NCBI GenBank assembly: GCA_910584325.1
Contig: CAJTZH010000040.1
Coordinates: forward strand, 1 to 23,464
Direction: 5' to 3'
DNA from: an uncultured Lachnospiraceae bacterium
Lineage (GTDB): Bacteria; Bacillota; Clostridia; Lachnospirales; Lachnospiraceae
Length of the DNA stretch: 23,464 nt
This document shows positions 1 to 6,573 of this stretch, in pieces. Numbering within the stretch: the stretch's first letter is position 1; each line of letters opens with the position of its first letter. The notes under the pieces are model-generated. The model saw only the letters and a program-made list of their open reading frames with translations, was not told the origin of the DNA and made no database searches. A program made the translations under genes and the position numbers.

Positions 1-557
1 CCCTGATTATTCACCAAATCCTTAATAACATCCGTTACCATGCCTTTTCTCTCATAAGAACCGTCGTCGGTTGTAATATAAAGATTACCGGCTACTTTTT
101 TCATCTCTTCCTCAAGAATTAACAGCTCCTTTGTCTTAGCGCCGACAATGACATCCGCGTCAATCCCATGCTCATGAAGCCATTTTACCTGCGGATATAC
201 CGGAGCCGTTCCCACACCGCCTGCCACAAAAAGCATTTTCCTGTTCTTCAAAACGTCAGGTTCTTCATGAACAAATTCCGATGCCTGACCAAGCGGTCCC
301 GTAAAATCCTGGAAGGAATCTCCTGCCGCAAGCGTCGCCATCCTCTCAGTAGACGCGCCTACTATCTGAAATACAATCGTGATAATTCCCTTCTCCCTGT
401 CATAATCGCAGATGGTAAGCGGAATCCGCTCTCCAACCTCATCCATCTTTGCAATGATGAACTGTCCCGGCTGGCAGTACTTAGAAATCCTTGGCGCCTC
501 AACGTCCATTAAATAGATTTTTTCCGCCAATTTCTCGGCCTTTAAGATTTTGTACAT
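1..557 (-). CDS. nfnA: NfnA/SudB-type FAD/NAD-binding oxidoreductase subunit (5' part, runs off left edge)
   Basis: This is the N-terminal ~185 residues of the small flavoprotein subunit of NADH-dependent ferredoxin:NADP oxidoreductase (sulfide dehydrogenase-like) in the ferredoxin reductase superfamily. Read on the minus strand it starts MYKILKAEKLAEK. An N-terminal FAD domain carries PGQF and the flavin motif RIPLTI, and an NAD-binding domain starts with the glycine-rich VAGGVGTAPVYP. In known enzymes this subunit pairs with a glutamate-synthase-like NfnB and bifurcates electrons between NADH, ferredoxin and NADPH in the cytoplasm. The partner would lie left of the window. The ATG has a strong GGGAGG site just upstream. 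Only 15 nt separate it from the stop of the TPR gene, with no terminator, so the two are probably cotranscribed. PyrK (dihydroorotate dehydrogenase electron-transfer subunit) is a relative, but the N-terminus reads as the NfnA type. Confidence 0.88.
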   Translation of the reverse strand, partial: MYKILKAEKLAEKIYLMDVEAPRISKYCQPGQFIIAKMDEVGERIPLTICDYDREKGIITIVFQIVGASTERMATLAAGDSFQDFTGPLGQASEFVHEEPDVLKNRKMLFVAGGVGTAPVYPQVKWLHEHGIDADVIVGAKTKELLILEEEMKKVAGNLYITTDDGSYERKGMVTDVIKDLVNNQ

Positions 558-572
558 TTTATAAACCTCCCA

Positions 573-1937
573 TTACTTATATTCTTCCGGTGTAAGAACA
601 CCATTTACATCTACCACTTTATAGGTGTCGCCTGTCTGCACGTCAACACCAAAGAAATAGTTCTGACGAACATATTCGCTGCCTTCCATGATGTCATAAT
701 ACATCAGGTACATCTCCGTGTTATTCACCTTTCTTTTCGCATAATAAACAAATTTAACTGCTTTACCGTCAGCCGTCGCCGTTCCGTCCGAATTTATCTC
801 CTGTTTCTTAATAAGCACATACTTTATTGCTTCCACAGAAGCGTCAAATGAATACTTCTCAGATACTTTCAGATTGTAGTTTCTTTTTACCACATTGCTG
901 GAAACGCCGTCGGACGTTATAACGGCAACCGAGAAAATATTATTGCCGCCCGGCATGTCAATCGGTTCCGAATACTTTTCAGATTGAAGTGTCGGTACGC
1001 CGCCGTCTAACGTATAGTACGCGTCCGCACCTTCCGTAATGTTTTCCACTGTAATTTTCTGATTTTCCGTATAATTGCCGCTTGCAGGACTGACATTTGG
1101 CGCGTCTGGCATCACAAATTCAATATCATACTGATATTCCGCCACCGCGCTTGTGATTCCCGAACTGCTAATCACAACCGCCTTGAGTATGGTAGACCCC
1201 TTCCCTATCGTAACCGGTCCCGTATAAAGCGTATCACTAGACGTCGGTACACTGCCGTCTAAGGTGTAGTAAATATTATCCGCCGTGGAAGAGTACATCA
1301 CAACTTCAATGGAGTTATTATACGTTCCGCTGTCATGTGATACCGCAGGCATATCCAGCATATAGGAACTGACCGCGCTTTCCGCCTGCGTACCCTTATA
1401 CTTCTCTACAAGTTCATTCAACAAATCAAGCTTGCCGTTACTGTAATAGTAGCTTGCCAATGCCGTGATCGTCTCAATGTGGTAAGGCTCATACTGTAAG
1501 AGTTCTGTTAAAGCCTTTATTGCCTTATCTTCCTGTCCTATGGTCTTATAGCACTTGTACAAATAAATACGCTCATTAATATTATGAGCTTCCTTGTAAG
1601 TTAATGCTTTTTCAAACGATTTAATTGCGTCTTCAAAGTTCATCTCCTGATAAGAAATCACACCTTGATTATAGTTGTATGCATATGTGTTTTTCTTAAG
1701 GCTTCCAAAAAGAAAATACAATCCCACAGAAACGACACATAGCGCAAGAATTGCTCCTGTGGCAATTCCAAGAACTTTCATTCCTCCTGCCGCTTTCTTC
1801 TCCAGCATATCTTCAACCGAATCTTCCTGCTTCTTCTTCGGCGGTACTAATGACAAATCTTCCAAATCTGTATATTCATAGACATCTTCTGCCTGTTTAA
1901 TCTCATCAACCTCAAATAAAAAATCTTCCTTATCCAT
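573..1937 (-). CDS. Membrane-anchored TPR protein with two chitobiase/hexosaminidase C-terminal-like domains
   Basis: 454 aa. Residues 1-52 are acidic and lysine-rich with no signal peptide. One membrane segment spans about 54-77, so the rest (78-454) should face outside. Residues about 87-180 form TPR-like helical repeats (SFEKALTYKEA, ALTELLQYEPY). Two copies of a CHB_HEX_C-like beta domain follow at about 200-270 and 277-355, each with SGxY at the start and the hallmark YYTLDGxVPT. The last ~100 residues are of unknown fold (YYAKRKVNN, GVDVQTGDTYKVVD). No catalytic glycosidase domain is present, so a structural, binding or assembly role at the cell surface is more likely than hydrolysis. 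The start is ATG with GAAGG upstream, a promoter lies just 5', and the nfnA-like gene follows within 15 nt. The function is not known to me. The domain calls rest on motifs read by eye. Confidence 0.85.
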   Translation of the reverse strand: MDKEDFLFEVDEIKQAEDVYEYTDLEDLSLVPPKKKQEDSVEDMLEKKAAGGMKVLGIATGAILALCVVSVGLYFLFGSLKKNTYAYNYNQGVISYQEMNFEDAIKSFEKALTYKEAHNINERIYLYKCYKTIGQEDKAIKALTELLQYEPYHIETITALASYYYSNGKLDLLNELVEKYKGTQAESAVSSYMLDMPAVSHDSGTYNNSIEVVMYSSTADNIYYTLDGSVPTSSDTLYTGPVTIGKGSTILKAVVISSSGITSAVAEYQYDIEFVMPDAPNVSPASGNYTENQKITVENITEGADAYYTLDGGVPTLQSEKYSEPIDMPGGNNIFSVAVITSDGVSSNVVKRNYNLKVSEKYSFDASVEAIKYVLIKKQEINSDGTATADGKAVKFVYYAKRKVNNTEMYLMYYDIMEGSEYVRQNYFFGVDVQTGDTYKVVDVNGVLTPEEYK

Positions 1938-1969
1938 AATTACCTTCCTTCACCTTTCACATGAATATA

Positions 1970-1998
1970 ATCATACCATATTACTCTCTTTTTTTCAA
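1970..1998 (-). promoter_or_regulatory. Sigma-A type promoter of the TPR/CHB_HEX gene
   Basis: On the minus strand TTGAAA (1993-1998) and TATGAT (1970-1975) are separated by exactly 17 nt. Transcription would start near 1963, giving a leader of about 25 nt that carries the GAAGG ribosome site of the 454-aa gene. Because terminators lie between this promoter and the upstream Big_2 gene, the TPR gene and the nfnA-like gene probably form their own unit. Confidence 0.7.
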
Positions 1999-2112
1999 TA
2001 AACCATTCATTTTATGCCTGAAAAACTGAAATATGCTCTTTCTTTGTATTGTTCACTTTTTATTTACATTTTGTTCATACTTTAGACATACTCATGGTAT
2101 ATATTAATACTT

Positions 2113-2189
2113 GATAGTAATTCAATTTACTATCTCCCCCTCATATTTTAACATTAGGAGACGTGTCAGGTTCGCCTGGCACGTTTTCT
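2113..2189 (+). ncRNA. Candidate small RNA with C-rich loop and UUCG-capped terminator
   Basis: No gene on the plus strand explains these signals. From 5' to 3' they are an 8-bp hairpin (GATAGTAA 2113-2120 with TTACTATC 2127-2134), an unpaired C-rich stretch TCTCCCCCTC (2133-2142), and a 10-bp stem (2161-2170 with 2175-2184, one G-U) closed by TTCG and followed by TTTTCT. A possible promoter is TAGACA (2083-2088), 17 nt, AATACT (2106-2111), which would put the start near 2118, inside the first hairpin. C-rich unpaired stretches that can pair with GGAGG sites are a known trait of Firmicute regulatory RNAs of the RoxS/RsaE kind. This is inference from layout only. The terminator could instead just stop antisense transcription. 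Confidence 0.35.
2161..2189 (+). terminator. UUCG-loop intrinsic terminator, plus strand
   Basis: A 10-bp stem of ACGTGTCAGG and CCTGGCACGT with one G-U pair encloses a TTCG loop and is followed by TTTTCT on the plus strand. On the minus strand the stem is followed by CTCCTAATG, not a T-tract, so plus-strand termination is the better reading. It stands apart from the two hairpins that serve the Big_2 gene. Confidence 0.55.
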
Positions 2190-2197
2190 ATTGTCAC

Positions 2198-2235
2198 AAA
2201 AACGCTGCATTGCTTTTTAGCCAATACAGCGTTTT
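2198..2235 (-). terminator. Second (distal) terminator hairpin downstream of the Big_2 gene
   Basis: A 9-bp outer stem (AAAACGCTG 2199-2207 with CAGCGTTTT 2227-2235) encloses an imperfect inner stem. On the minus strand the last arm runs into five T residues. It follows the hairpin at 2249-2279 in the direction of the Big_2 transcript, so the pair acts as a tandem terminator. The plus-strand tail is also fairly T-rich. Confidence 0.55.
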
Positions 2236-2242
2236 ACTTTAT

Positions 2243-2279
2243 AAAAAAACAGCGCATAATCCATTTCATTATGCGCTGT
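2243..2279 (-). terminator. Main intrinsic terminator of the Big_2 gene
   Basis: A perfect 11-bp stem (CAGCGCATAAT at 2250-2260 with ATTATGCGCTG at 2268-2278) with a 7-nt loop is followed on the minus strand by seven T residues (2243-2249). It lies about 50 nt past the stop of the 1393-aa gene. Confidence 0.85.
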
Positions 2280-2331
2280 CTCCTTATTTTCCAACAGGAA
2301 ACTACATCGTAATTTCCTGTCTTATTTTTTC

Positions 2332-5300
2332 TCAGTCTTTGGTAGCTTCTGTAATCGTTACCGTACAAGTCAATGTCTTGCCGTCTACTGTTGCCGTAAT
2401 GGTTGTCGTACCCTCTTTACGACCGATTACCTCACCCGTTGATGAAACGGTCGCAATTCGAGGATTATTTGTTCTCCATGAAACCCTGCTCGGCGCTCCA
2501 TCAACATAAAGCTGGAACGGGTCGTATTGCTGCATATTCAGACTTGTTCTGTTTAAAGCAATAGAATGTACAATGCATGACGCCTCAATTCCCGTGGTTG
2601 CCGTTACCGCCGTTACCGTCGCCTGACCCGGACCAACAGTTGTAATCTTACCACTGTTATCAACTGCAACTACCGACGTATCGCTTGAATACCAGCGGAT
2701 GCCTTCCGTGGAATTCGTCGGCACCAGTCTCGTTACCAATGCCCTCGTCTTACCTGCAAGCATTGTAATCTCCGTGGAATTAATCTTAATACCGGTTGCC
2801 TTGATAACCTTACTCAGAACCGTTACCTGACACCTGCCTTCGACGCCGCTCTCCACGCCGTATACAACAACCTCTGCGGTGCCTTCCGAAATACCGCGGA
2901 TATTACCATTCTGATCTACGGTTACAACGCCCGTATCGGTTGAATACCATGCCAGACCTTCCGTAATCTGTGTCGGCGTTGACTTCACAGTCAGCTGCCT
3001 CGTGTCGTCTACACGGATAGTAATCGCCGATGAATTAAGCGTCAGAGCCGTTGCTACGGTTCTGTTTGTTACATAAACGGTACAGTATGCGCTTACGTCA
3101 TTTCCGTCAGTCGCGCGGGCATAAATTCTACACTTTCCGGCCGCGACTGCCGTTACTTCACCATCCTCGTCAACCGTTGCAACTTCCGCATTGGTCGTCT
3201 CCCATTTTAAAGCTTTCACTGACGCATTACCCGGACTTACCGTTGCTCCGATGATATACGTATCACCGGCAACCAGATGAAGTTCGCTTGCGCTTAACGA
3301 AATGGATGTCACCGGCTCCACTACCTGTATAACGCAGGATGCCGTAGCGCCGCCGCCGTCTTCCGCCACTGCAGTAATAACAGTTGTTCCGTAATTCACT
3401 GCTGTCACATGTCCGTTCTGGTCTACCGTTGCCACACCGGAATTTGCGGTTCTCCAAAGAATATTCTTGTTGGTTGCAGTGTCCGTCGTTATGGTTGCAA
3501 TCAAATCGGTATAAGAACCGATATTGATATAAGCAAATGTTCTGTCTAACGTAATCGTTGATACATATTCCTTAACCGTAATATGACACAATGCCTTAAG
3601 CTGCCGTTCCTCCGTGGTGACAATGATATCGCATTCACCGCCCATAACGGCTGTCACAACACCGTTCTCATCAACGGTTGCTATACTTTCGTTACTTGAT
3701 ACGAACGTAACATTTTTATTCGGCGCCTCAATCGGCAGAACTTCCGGCACAATTGTAAACTGCGCTCCCACAAATAACGTCTGTGCATCACCTGTCAGAA
3801 GCCGGATGCCCTGAACCGGTTCTTCAATTGTAACAACACAGAAGTCAAAGTCTCCTGTATCCTGACTCGTCGCCGTAATTGTAACCTTACCCGGCATAAG
3901 CGCCGTAACCTTTCCATCCGGTCCTACCGTCGCAAGCGTCTCGTCGCTTGACGTCCAGTCTACAACCTTAAGGTCTGCATTCTCTGGTAAAACCGTAGCG
4001 TACAGCCAGAACACATCACCCTTACGCACCGTAATTTCTTTGGTATTTAACGTCACGTTTGATACCGGCTGACGGATATATACATTAATATAATCTTCCA
4101 CGCCGCTTCCGTCAGTTGCCCTACAGAACACAACACAGTGCCCCGGGGCAAGAGCTTTTAATAAACCGTTCGGGTCAACTGTTGCAAGCTGGGACTCTGT
4201 ATCGCTCGAATCACTTGTCGTAACGCTCCATTCCACGGTCGGAACACTTGAATTAATCGGGAGTACAATCGTTGTCAGCACAACTTCATCTCCCACGCTT
4301 AATATCAAATCACCGTTCGTAATTTCAAGAGATTCCACCGGAACCTGTACGGTCACATTACAGTAATCCTGAAAACCGCCGTCCTCAGTCGTTACAATAA
4401 CCGCCGCTGTACCCGGCTTTAAAAATGTCACAAAACCGGTTTCATCAACCGTCAGAATTTCTGTATTCGTAGAAGACCATTTCACATTACGGTTGACGCC
4501 ATCATTCATTCCTGTAGTATTTTCAGGAAATACGGTGGCTATCATCTGTCTTGTGTTGCCTTCTTTTAGATTAACCGTCAGTTCATTATAATTTAACTTA
4601 ACGCCCGTAACATTTTCACGGACATTAATCGTACAGGTAGCGTACTTCGTTCCATCGGAAACAGATACTGCGGTAATCATCGCAACGCCGCCCTTTTTCG
4701 AAGTAACCTGTACCTCATAATCCGTCTTGGTGTCCAGATTGACTTCAACAACACTCGGGTCGGATGATACCCATGTTACATTCTTGTTAAACGCATTATT
4801 CGGGTCTACCGTTACCCGCAGTGTAGCCGTCTCGTCAACTCCCATAATCAGGGAACTCGGCGAAATTGTAATCTCGGTTACCGACGTCTTTACATAGATG
4901 AGACAGACAGCTCTTTTATTAATACCGCCGTAATTTGTCGTCGCGACAATCTCATAAGTACCTTCCTTGACACCGGTAACTTCAAGTATATTCGGATTAG
5001 CGGAACTGATTTTACCGGTAAGTCCCGGAACAGCCGTGATATCACGTCCGTCAATCGTAAATGTAACCTCTGCTCCGTCCGGCGCGCCCACAGCCGTAAC
5101 TTTCGTCGTCTCACCGACAGAAATTGACTGTGTATCCGTAACAACCGCGAAACTGTCCGAAACGTTAATTGTTGCCGTGATGGTTTCCGTCAATTCAGGG
5201 AACCCATTTGCCGTATCCTCAGGGATTGTAATTCTTGCGGTAATGGTTGCCGTACCGTTCTGCAATGCAGTAACCTTGCCGTTTTCAAGCGCAATTACAT

Positions 5301-6513
5301 CCGTATCGTTTGTCGTAAAGACAACCTTCGCTCCTTCCGGCGCGTTCGTCAATAACTGTAATGTATCGTTCACATTCAGATTCTTGGTAATCTGCGTCTT
5401 TGCAACTGGGTCGTTTAACCATACAAACGGAATCTTGACATCAAGGTAATCCGATGAATCCACATCCTTTAAAGAGCCTGTCGTATCATGGTAAATCAGG
5501 AAGTCATTTGTGGTGTCATCCCAGATACCAGCCTTAATTCTCGCATAACCTGCTCCCTTTGGTTCAAGAATGCTGTTATCCATCACTGCTATATTCTCGT
5601 TGGTTGACGTATAGACAACGCCGTTGTCTTTATCGTTAATATTACTTGTCGTACTTGTTATGGCGGACGGAGTCGAAAAATCATATGGGCCGTAATGGTC
5701 TACAGGCAGTTCAAACAAATTATGATTAGAAAAACGAACTGCTCCCATAATCGTCACGTGTTTTGTCAGATTTGGGTCAAATGTATTAGAACCTTCGTCA
5801 TACGCAGAAAGCGGTCCGATATATACATCACTGATACCGCCCTTCTCCAATGTAATCTGTCCCTGATCGATTGATGTCAGCTGATAGGTTACAACGTTAT
5901 TTCTTGACCATACCGTCAACGGGTCCTCTGTATATGTATTTCCCTGGAATTTAATCACACTGCCGAAATCGTAAATCTTATCCGCATTGTATTCGTCGCC
6001 GTTCGGAAGCGTTTTCCATACAAACGTACTTAAATATGGATTGGAATCCACGGCAATCGATTTAAAGCTTGTATCACCCGGCGTATAAACGGCGTCAAGA
6101 ATATTGCCGTCGGCGTCTTCTTTATAATAAAACGTAGCCCTCACCTGGGTAGAACCTGCTTTATTCGCCTGCACATTGATATGCAGACCATAAGCGGTCG
6201 CTAAAAAGTTACCCGACGTATCGCCCTTGATGGCAAAAACCTGCGGATTTAAAGACTGCCACACAAGGTTTGTCTCGGCGAGCTGCTCCACTGTCTTCGT
6301 ATTGGAAACCGCATAAAAAGGAATCGTAATCGTTGCCGATAACTCAAAAGAGTCATGGTTGGTTCCCTGTGTATATATGCTGTCCTCAGCATTCACAATG
6401 GAAATGACCGGGTCATTCGGGTCTGCCGTAACACTGGCAATAAATATACCCGTGGCGCCTAAAATCACCACCGCTCCTAATATATATTTCCAAAACTTCT
6501 TAATTATTTCCAT
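2332..6513 (-). CDS. Very large exported protein with ~10-12 Big_2 Ig-like domains
   Basis: 1393 aa from ATG at 6511-6513, chosen because AGGAGG (6522-6527) lies 8 nt upstream. An in-frame TTG at 6531 would put that site inside the coding region. Residues about 5-29 are a hydrophobic signal peptide or uncleaved anchor (FWKYILGAVVILGATGIF). Residues 30-360 are a beta-rich region I do not recognise. Two divergent Ig-like units follow (about 365-545), then ten consecutive Big_2 repeats of ~80-90 residues to the C-terminus, each with the pattern W.SSD..VATVD..G.VTA...G...ITA. Nine of the ten have one Cys in the last strand. No LPXTG, SLH or choline-binding anchor is seen, and the protein ends within five residues of the last repeat, so it may stay bound through its N-terminus. 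Big_2 domains are common in bacterial adhesins and surface proteins. The ligand is unknown. It follows the 779-aa membrane gene by 60 nt. Confidence 0.9.
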   Translation of the reverse strand: MEIIKKFWKYILGAVVILGATGIFIASVTADPNDPVISIVNAEDSIYTQGTNHDSFELSATITIPFYAVSNTKTVEQLAETNLVWQSLNPQVFAIKGDTSGNFLATAYGLHINVQANKAGSTQVRATFYYKEDADGNILDAVYTPGDTSFKSIAVDSNPYLSTFVWKTLPNGDEYNADKIYDFGSVIKFQGNTYTEDPLTVWSRNNVVTYQLTSIDQGQITLEKGGISDVYIGPLSAYDEGSNTFDPNLTKHVTIMGAVRFSNHNLFELPVDHYGPYDFSTPSAITSTTSNINDKDNGVVYTSTNENIAVMDNSILEPKGAGYARIKAGIWDDTTNDFLIYHDTTGSLKDVDSSDYLDVKIPFVWLNDPVAKTQITKNLNVNDTLQLLTNAPEGAKVVFTTNDTDVIALENGKVTALQNGTATITARITIPEDTANGFPELTETITATINVSDSFAVVTDTQSISVGETTKVTAVGAPDGAEVTFTIDGRDITAVPGLTGKISSANPNILEVTGVKEGTYEIVATTNYGGINKRAVCLIYVKTSVTEITISPSSLIMGVDETATLRVTVDPNNAFNKNVTWVSSDPSVVEVNLDTKTDYEVQVTSKKGGVAMITAVSVSDGTKYATCTINVRENVTGVKLNYNELTVNLKEGNTRQMIATVFPENTTGMNDGVNRNVKWSSTNTEILTVDETGFVTFLKPGTAAVIVTTEDGGFQDYCNVTVQVPVESLEITNGDLILSVGDEVVLTTIVLPINSSVPTVEWSVTTSDSSDTESQLATVDPNGLLKALAPGHCVVFCRATDGSGVEDYINVYIRQPVSNVTLNTKEITVRKGDVFWLYATVLPENADLKVVDWTSSDETLATVGPDGKVTALMPGKVTITATSQDTGDFDFCVVTIEEPVQGIRLLTGDAQTLFVGAQFTIVPEVLPIEAPNKNVTFVSSNESIATVDENGVVTAVMGGECDIIVTTEERQLKALCHITVKEYVSTITLDRTFAYINIGSYTDLIATITTDTATNKNILWRTANSGVATVDQNGHVTAVNYGTTVITAVAEDGGGATASCVIQVVEPVTSISLSASELHLVAGDTYIIGATVSPGNASVKALKWETTNAEVATVDEDGEVTAVAAGKCRIYARATDGNDVSAYCTVYVTNRTVATALTLNSSAITIRVDDTRQLTVKSTPTQITEGLAWYSTDTGVVTVDQNGNIRGISEGTAEVVVYGVESGVEGRCQVTVLSKVIKATGIKINSTEITMLAGKTRALVTRLVPTNSTEGIRWYSSDTSVVAVDNSGKITTVGPGQATVTAVTATTGIEASCIVHSIALNRTSLNMQQYDPFQLYVDGAPSRVSWRTNNPRIATVSSTGEVIGRKEGTTTITATVDGKTLTCTVTITEATKD
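2335..4881 (-). repeat. Ten tandem Big_2 domain repeats (coding)
   Basis: The 3' 61% of the gene encodes ten Ig-like repeats of roughly 80-90 residues. Anchor phrases mark each unit, for example SSDPSVVEV, SSTNTEILTVD, SSDETLATV, SSNESIATVD, TANSGVATVD, TTNAEVATVD, STDTGVVTVD, SSDTSVVAVD and TNNPRIATV. The repeats have drifted apart at the protein level and I saw no long identical DNA blocks, so this is an old expansion rather than a recent tandem duplication. Confidence 0.8.
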
Positions 6514-6521
6514 ATAGAACG

Positions 6522-6527
6522 CCTCCT
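6522..6527 (-). promoter_or_regulatory. Ribosome binding site fixing the Big_2 gene start
   Basis: AGGAGG on the minus strand sits 8 nt before ATG 6511-6513 and leaves only a few bases after the in-frame TTG at 6529-6531. This supports the ATG and removes six residues from the longest reading frame. Confidence 0.8.
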
Positions 6528-6573
6528 GCAACGTATCAAAATCTACATATTGGCATAATACAGCTATATCATG

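Noticed and set aside
2100..2250. Cyclic-di-GMP or other known riboswitch upstream of the TPR gene
   Set aside because: I could not match conserved core motifs of GEMM-I, GEMM-II or other common classes on either strand. The TPR promoter at 1970-1998 also lies downstream of this region, so it would not be in that leader.
2332..2400. Sortase (LPXTG) or SLH anchoring of the Big_2 protein
   Set aside because: The C-terminus ends five residues after the last Ig-like strand with no LPXTG, hydrophobic tail or SLH motif.
4967..5449. 160-aa plus-strand open frame over the Big_2 gene
   Set aside because: It is antisense to well-conserved Ig-like coding sequence, has a Val/Ser/Thr-rich shadow composition and no ribosome site.
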